This document shows positions 15,571 through 18,175 of a stretch of 18,175 nt of DNA, one piece after another. Every line of letters begins with the position of its first letter. Within the stretch, counting starts at the first letter, position 1. The position numbers and the translations under genes were made by a program. The notes below the pieces were generated by a model. That model was not told where the DNA came from. It did not search any database and worked only from the letters and a program-made list of their open reading frames with translations. This stretch comes from an uncultured Burkholderiales bacterium (GTDB lineage Bacteria > Pseudomonadota > Gammaproteobacteria > Burkholderiales > Burkholderiaceae_C): contig CAIYKK010000173.1 in assembly GCA_903926695.1 (NCBI GenBank), positions 1 to 18,175 on the forward strand, read 5' to 3'.

Positions 15571-15837
15571 ATGACCTCTTCGCTTCGCGTTTCCTCCGCC
15601 TGGAGTTCACCCGCCAAAGCCGTCCTGACGCTGGCATTTCTGGCCTCCCAGATGCCGACGCAGGCCGCGCCCAAGGCGCCGTCCACCCCGCCCGACCCGA
15701 ACGGTGCGGAGCAGTCCGCCCTCGCTGCACCCGGCCAAGCCAAAACGCCGCACAAGCACCGCGCCACCAAGCGCGGCCTGGCCAAGCCCGAAACACCCTC
15801 AACCCAGCCCCAGCAACTGGTGCGTGCGCTGCGCTGA
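15571..15837 (+). CDS. Small secreted basic, proline-rich protein of unknown function
   Basis: This 88-residue protein has an export signal: a basic/polar start, a hydrophobic core (AVLTLAFLAS) and a likely cleavage after Ala32 or Ala33 (TQA-AP). The mature part, about 55 residues, is low in hydrophobics, rich in Pro/Ala/Thr and carries a basic cluster (KTPHKHRATKRGLAKPE), so it is probably disordered and cationic. The ATG has a strong AAGGAG six to eleven bases upstream. It lies between pelG and the deacetylase, in the same direction, and is probably in the same transcript. It does not resemble PelC: it has no lipobox and is far shorter. No family is recognised. A periplasmic partner or chaperone for the cationic polymer is one guess. 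Confidence 0.72.
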   Translation: MTSSLRVSSAWSSPAKAVLTLAFLASQMPTQAAPKAPSTPPDPNGAEQSALAAPGQAKTPHKHRATKRGLAKPETPSTQPQQLVRALR

Positions 15838-15876
15838 ATATGCCTGATTCAACCTTTTTTCACCTTGGAGTTCATC

Positions 15877-17829
15877 ATGAAACTGCAGCTTTTTTATGTA
15901 AGCCGCGCGCTGCCCGCTAGCAGCGGCGCCGGGCCGGGCGGCTCGCTGCCCCAGTCGTTTTTCCGCTGGATGCTGCGCGCCGCGCAGATCATCATGGCGG
16001 CGATGTTTCTGGCCGCTTTTGCGTTGCTGCCAGCGCGGGCCGAAACCCCGCGCTCCATCGACATGAAGCTACTGGTGATCGCCTCCGACGGCAATGAGCC
16101 GGTGTTTGCCGGCATCAAGTCCATCCTGAACCAGATCGGCGTGCCTTACGACACCTTGATTGCCAGCCAGACGCCGCTGACGGCGCAAACCCTGTCCGAT
16201 GGATTGGGCGCGGGGCGCTACCAAGGCATCCTGCTCACCACCGGCAACCTCGCTTACAACGCGGCCAGCGGCTGGCAAAGCGCCTTGACCCAGGCGCAAT
16301 GGCAAATGCTCTGGCAGTACGAAACCGACTTCCGGGTGCGTCAGGCCACGCTCTACACCTACCCGGCTGGCGCGCCCGACACCTATGGCCTGACGCCGAT
16401 CAGTTCCGCCGACACCAACTACACGCCAGTCCAGGGCACCCTGACGACAGCCGGACAGCAGGTGTTTGGCTACCTGAACCCGGCCACGCCCATCGCCATC
16501 AAAGGCTCGTGGACTTACCTGGTCAAGCCGACTGCGACGGGCAACCCGGTTTCGCTGCTGGACACCGCCGACGGCTACAGCCTCGCGTCCATCTACACCT
16601 ACCCCGACGGGCGCCAGAATCTGGCCATCACGACCGACGGCAACCCGGAGCTGACGCACACGCTGCTGCTGGGCTACGGCGTGATCAACTGGGTGAGCAA
16701 GGGCTTTTTCCTCGGCGAGCGCAAGGTGTATCTGAACGCCCAGCCCGATGATGTGATGATCGGCGACGACATCTGGGATCCGGTCAAGCTGTCCGATCAA
16801 ACCGGCATCGAATACCGCACGACGGGCAACGACTACGCCAAGCTCATCATCTGGCAAAACGCCCTGCGCGCCGCGAACACAAACACCGCGCAGATTCGGC
16901 TGGAAATGCCCTTCAATGGCGTCGGCTCCACGGGGATTTACCCGAACGACACCTTCACCACGGCGGTGCGCAACAGCCCGAACCAGTTCAAATGGATCAG
17001 CCACACCTATGAACACGCGTTGCTGACCGACATTACCTATGCCGACGCGACGACGCAGCTGAGCTTGAATCACCAGGTGGCGCTGCAGATGAAGTTCACC
17101 CAGTACGCCAAGGACAGCATGATCCAGCCCGAAATCTCGGGGCTGAACAACCCGGAGTTTCTGCGTGCGGCCAAGGATTTCGGCATCCGCTACATCCTGT
17201 CGGACACCTCGCAGCCCGGCTGGAAAAACCCCAGCCCCAACACCGGGTTTTACAGCACCTTCCAGCCCAGCATCCTGATCATTCCGCGCTACCCGACCAA
17301 CCTGTACTACAACGTGTCCACGCCCACCGAATGGATTTCGGAATACAACTACTTTTACGCGCCGGGCGGCCTGTTCCAAACCTGGGACCACGCGCTGACC
17401 TACGCCGAAGTGCTGGACAAGGAGTCGGAAATCTGGCTGCGCTACCTGCTCAAGTTCGACTTGAATCCGGTCATGTTCCACCAGTCCAACCTGCGCGCCT
17501 ACGACAACAAGAACTCGCTGCTGGGCGACCTGATCAACGCGACGATGAAAAAGTACAACGCCATGTACAAGCTGCCGATCCGCAACCCGAGCCAGCATGA
17601 AACGGGCATCCTGATGGCCGACCGGATGGTGTACAACGATTCGGGCGTCAGCGCCCGCCTGATGCTGGGCACGGCGAACACCATTGCGCTCAAGACCGTC
17701 AAGCCGGTCAAAGCGCCGCTGACCGGGATCAGCTACGGCACCGCCAAGGAAACCTATGGCGCGCAGGTGATTTCGACCGTGACGCTGGGCGCCAGTGGCA
17801 CGGCCACGATTCCGGCACCCGCCTGGTGA
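15877..17829 (+). CDS. Secreted Agd3-like (CE18-like) polysaccharide deacetylase with N-terminal carbohydrate-binding domain
   Basis: The 650-residue product has a signal segment with a long n-region (hydrophobic core about 33-51, cleavage probably after Ala55). Residues about 60-285 resemble the CBM87-type domain of Agd3 (MKLLVIASDG, GVPYDTLIAS, SALTQAQWQMLWQYE). Residues 286-560 resemble its deacetylase, with Asp291-Asp292 (QPDD) and His376-xxx-His380 (HTYEH) fitting a metal-binding Asp-His-His set. A small beta-rich C-terminal domain ends it. Agd3 deacetylates fungal galactosaminogalactan; here the natural substrate would be Pel, replacing the deacetylase half of PelA. TTGGAG six bases upstream supports the ATG at 15877. 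The resemblance is by recalled motifs, not an alignment, so the exact CE family is provisional. It is the last gene before the terminator. Confidence 0.82.
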   Translation: MKLQLFYVSRALPASSGAGPGGSLPQSFFRWMLRAAQIIMAAMFLAAFALLPARAETPRSIDMKLLVIASDGNEPVFAGIKSILNQIGVPYDTLIASQTPLTAQTLSDGLGAGRYQGILLTTGNLAYNAASGWQSALTQAQWQMLWQYETDFRVRQATLYTYPAGAPDTYGLTPISSADTNYTPVQGTLTTAGQQVFGYLNPATPIAIKGSWTYLVKPTATGNPVSLLDTADGYSLASIYTYPDGRQNLAITTDGNPELTHTLLLGYGVINWVSKGFFLGERKVYLNAQPDDVMIGDDIWDPVKLSDQTGIEYRTTGNDYAKLIIWQNALRAANTNTAQIRLEMPFNGVGSTGIYPNDTFTTAVRNSPNQFKWISHTYEHALLTDITYADATTQLSLNHQVALQMKFTQYAKDSMIQPEISGLNNPEFLRAAKDFGIRYILSDTSQPGWKNPSPNTGFYSTFQPSILIIPRYPTNLYYNVSTPTEWISEYNYFYAPGGLFQTWDHALTYAEVLDKESEIWLRYLLKFDLNPVMFHQSNLRAYDNKNSLLGDLINATMKKYNAMYKLPIRNPSQHETGILMADRMVYNDSGVSARLMLGTANTIALKTVKPVKAPLTGISYGTAKETYGAQVISTVTLGASGTATIPAPAW

Positions 17830-17842
17830 GCAGGCGCTCCCT

Positions 17843-17876
17843 GCCGCCTGACCTGAACGGGAAGGGCGGCTTTTTT
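17843..17876 (+). terminator. Intrinsic terminator of the pel operon
   Basis: GCCGCC (17843-17848) pairs with GGCGGC (17865-17870) around a 16-base loop and is followed directly by TTTTTT (17871-17876). It lies 14 bases after the deacetylase stop codon. No matching T-tract exists on the minus strand, so it works only for the pel transcript. Confidence 0.78.
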
Positions 17877-17890
17877 CCTGAACCTTGAAG

Positions 17891-17920
17891 GCTGGCGGTT
17901 AACTGTTCGAGCCCGCCAGC
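17891..17920 (-). terminator. Hairpin spanning the glcF stop codon
   Basis: GCTGGCGG (17891-17898) is the exact complement of CCGCCAGC (17913-17920), giving an 8-bp stem with a 14-base loop that includes the glcF stop. No strong T-tract follows on the minus strand, so it may be a 3'-end stabiliser or a weak, Rho-assisted end rather than a classical terminator. Confidence 0.35.
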
Positions 17921-18175
17921 CCTGCGCCCTGCAGCGCCGCGTCCAGCACCTCGACCCAATGGCGCACCGGCGTTTTCGTGCCGCTTTGCAAATGCGTGAT
18001 GCAGCCGATGTTGGCCGACACAATCACTTCGGGCGCGGCAGCGTCCCCGCTGGCGGCCAGATTGGCCAGCTTGCGGTCGCGCAACTGGTAAGAAATCTCC
18101 GGGTTCAGCACCGAATAAGTGCCCGCCGAGCCGCAGCACAGATGCGCCTCGCAGCTCGCCACGCGAATCTCAAAG
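17899..18175 (-). CDS. glcF: Glycolate oxidase iron-sulfur subunit GlcF (C-terminal part, runs off the right edge)
   Basis: Only the C-terminal about 92 residues are in the window. They contain the second conserved cysteine motif of the CCG-domain family (SCEAHLCCGSAGTY), then QLRDRKLANL, VSANIGCITHL and VRHWVEVLDAAL, in the order seen in E. coli GlcF. GlcF works with GlcD and GlcE to oxidise glycolate to glyoxylate at the membrane, passing electrons through Fe-S clusters. The gene converges on the pel operon with 69 bases between stop codons and is not functionally tied to it. Other CCG-domain oxidoreductases (LldE- or heterodisulfide reductase-like) are less likely given the spacing of the motifs. 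Confidence 0.88.
   Translation of the reverse strand, partial: FEIRVASCEAHLCCGSAGTYSVLNPEISYQLRDRKLANLAASGDAAAPEVIVSANIGCITHLQSGTKTPVRHWVEVLDAALQGAGLAGSNS

Overview
The window is GC-rich, densely coded DNA that reads as a betaproteobacterium, most likely a Burkholderiales member of the Comamonadaceae type. This placement is inferred from base composition and from the look of the YggS, WecB and GlcF proteins; no 16S or other strict marker is present. Most of it (about 4.7-17.9 kb) is a biosynthesis and export locus for a Pel-type cationic galactosamine exopolysaccharide. The parts list differs from the Pseudomonas aeruginosa pelABCDEFG operon in several ways.

Layout. Bases 1-98 look like the right end of an IS200/IS605-type element: the last codons of a tnpB-like gene plus a perfect 8-bp hairpin. 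It abuts yggS (109-840, +), a PLP-binding homeostasis protein. Two minus-strand genes follow: a PAS-GGDEF-EAL cyclic-di-GMP enzyme (957-3458) and, upstream of it in the same transcript, a WecB-like UDP-GlcNAc 2-epimerase (3415-4674). A 354-bp divergent regulatory region (4675-5028) separates these from a long plus-strand operon. That operon comprises a small RRM-like protein (5029-5364), a stand-alone PelA-type hydrolase (5415-6419), pelB (6416-10030), pelD (10055-11566), pelE (11563-12570), pelF (12567-14075), pelG (14075-15451), a small secreted basic Pro-rich protein (15571-15837) and a secreted Agd3-like (CE18-like) deacetylase (15877-17829). An intrinsic terminator lies at 17843-17876. 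The window ends in the 3' part of a convergent glcF.

How it works together (inference from the Pel family). PelF polymerises the glycan in the cytoplasm. PelD, PelE and PelG form the inner-membrane synthase/transport complex, gated by c-di-GMP binding to PelD (an RGLD I-site is visible). PelB forms the TPR scaffold and outer-membrane pore. The hydrolase and deacetylase process the polymer in the periplasm. The adjacent GGDEF-EAL enzyme is a natural c-di-GMP input.

The most unusual points are these. The two PelA activities are split onto the first and last enzyme genes of the operon, and the deacetylase resembles the fungal galactosaminogalactan deacetylase Agd3. No pelC is present. Two small proteins of unknown role are embedded in the operon. 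An epimerase of the C2 (WecB) type, not the C4 (PelX) type, sits beside it.
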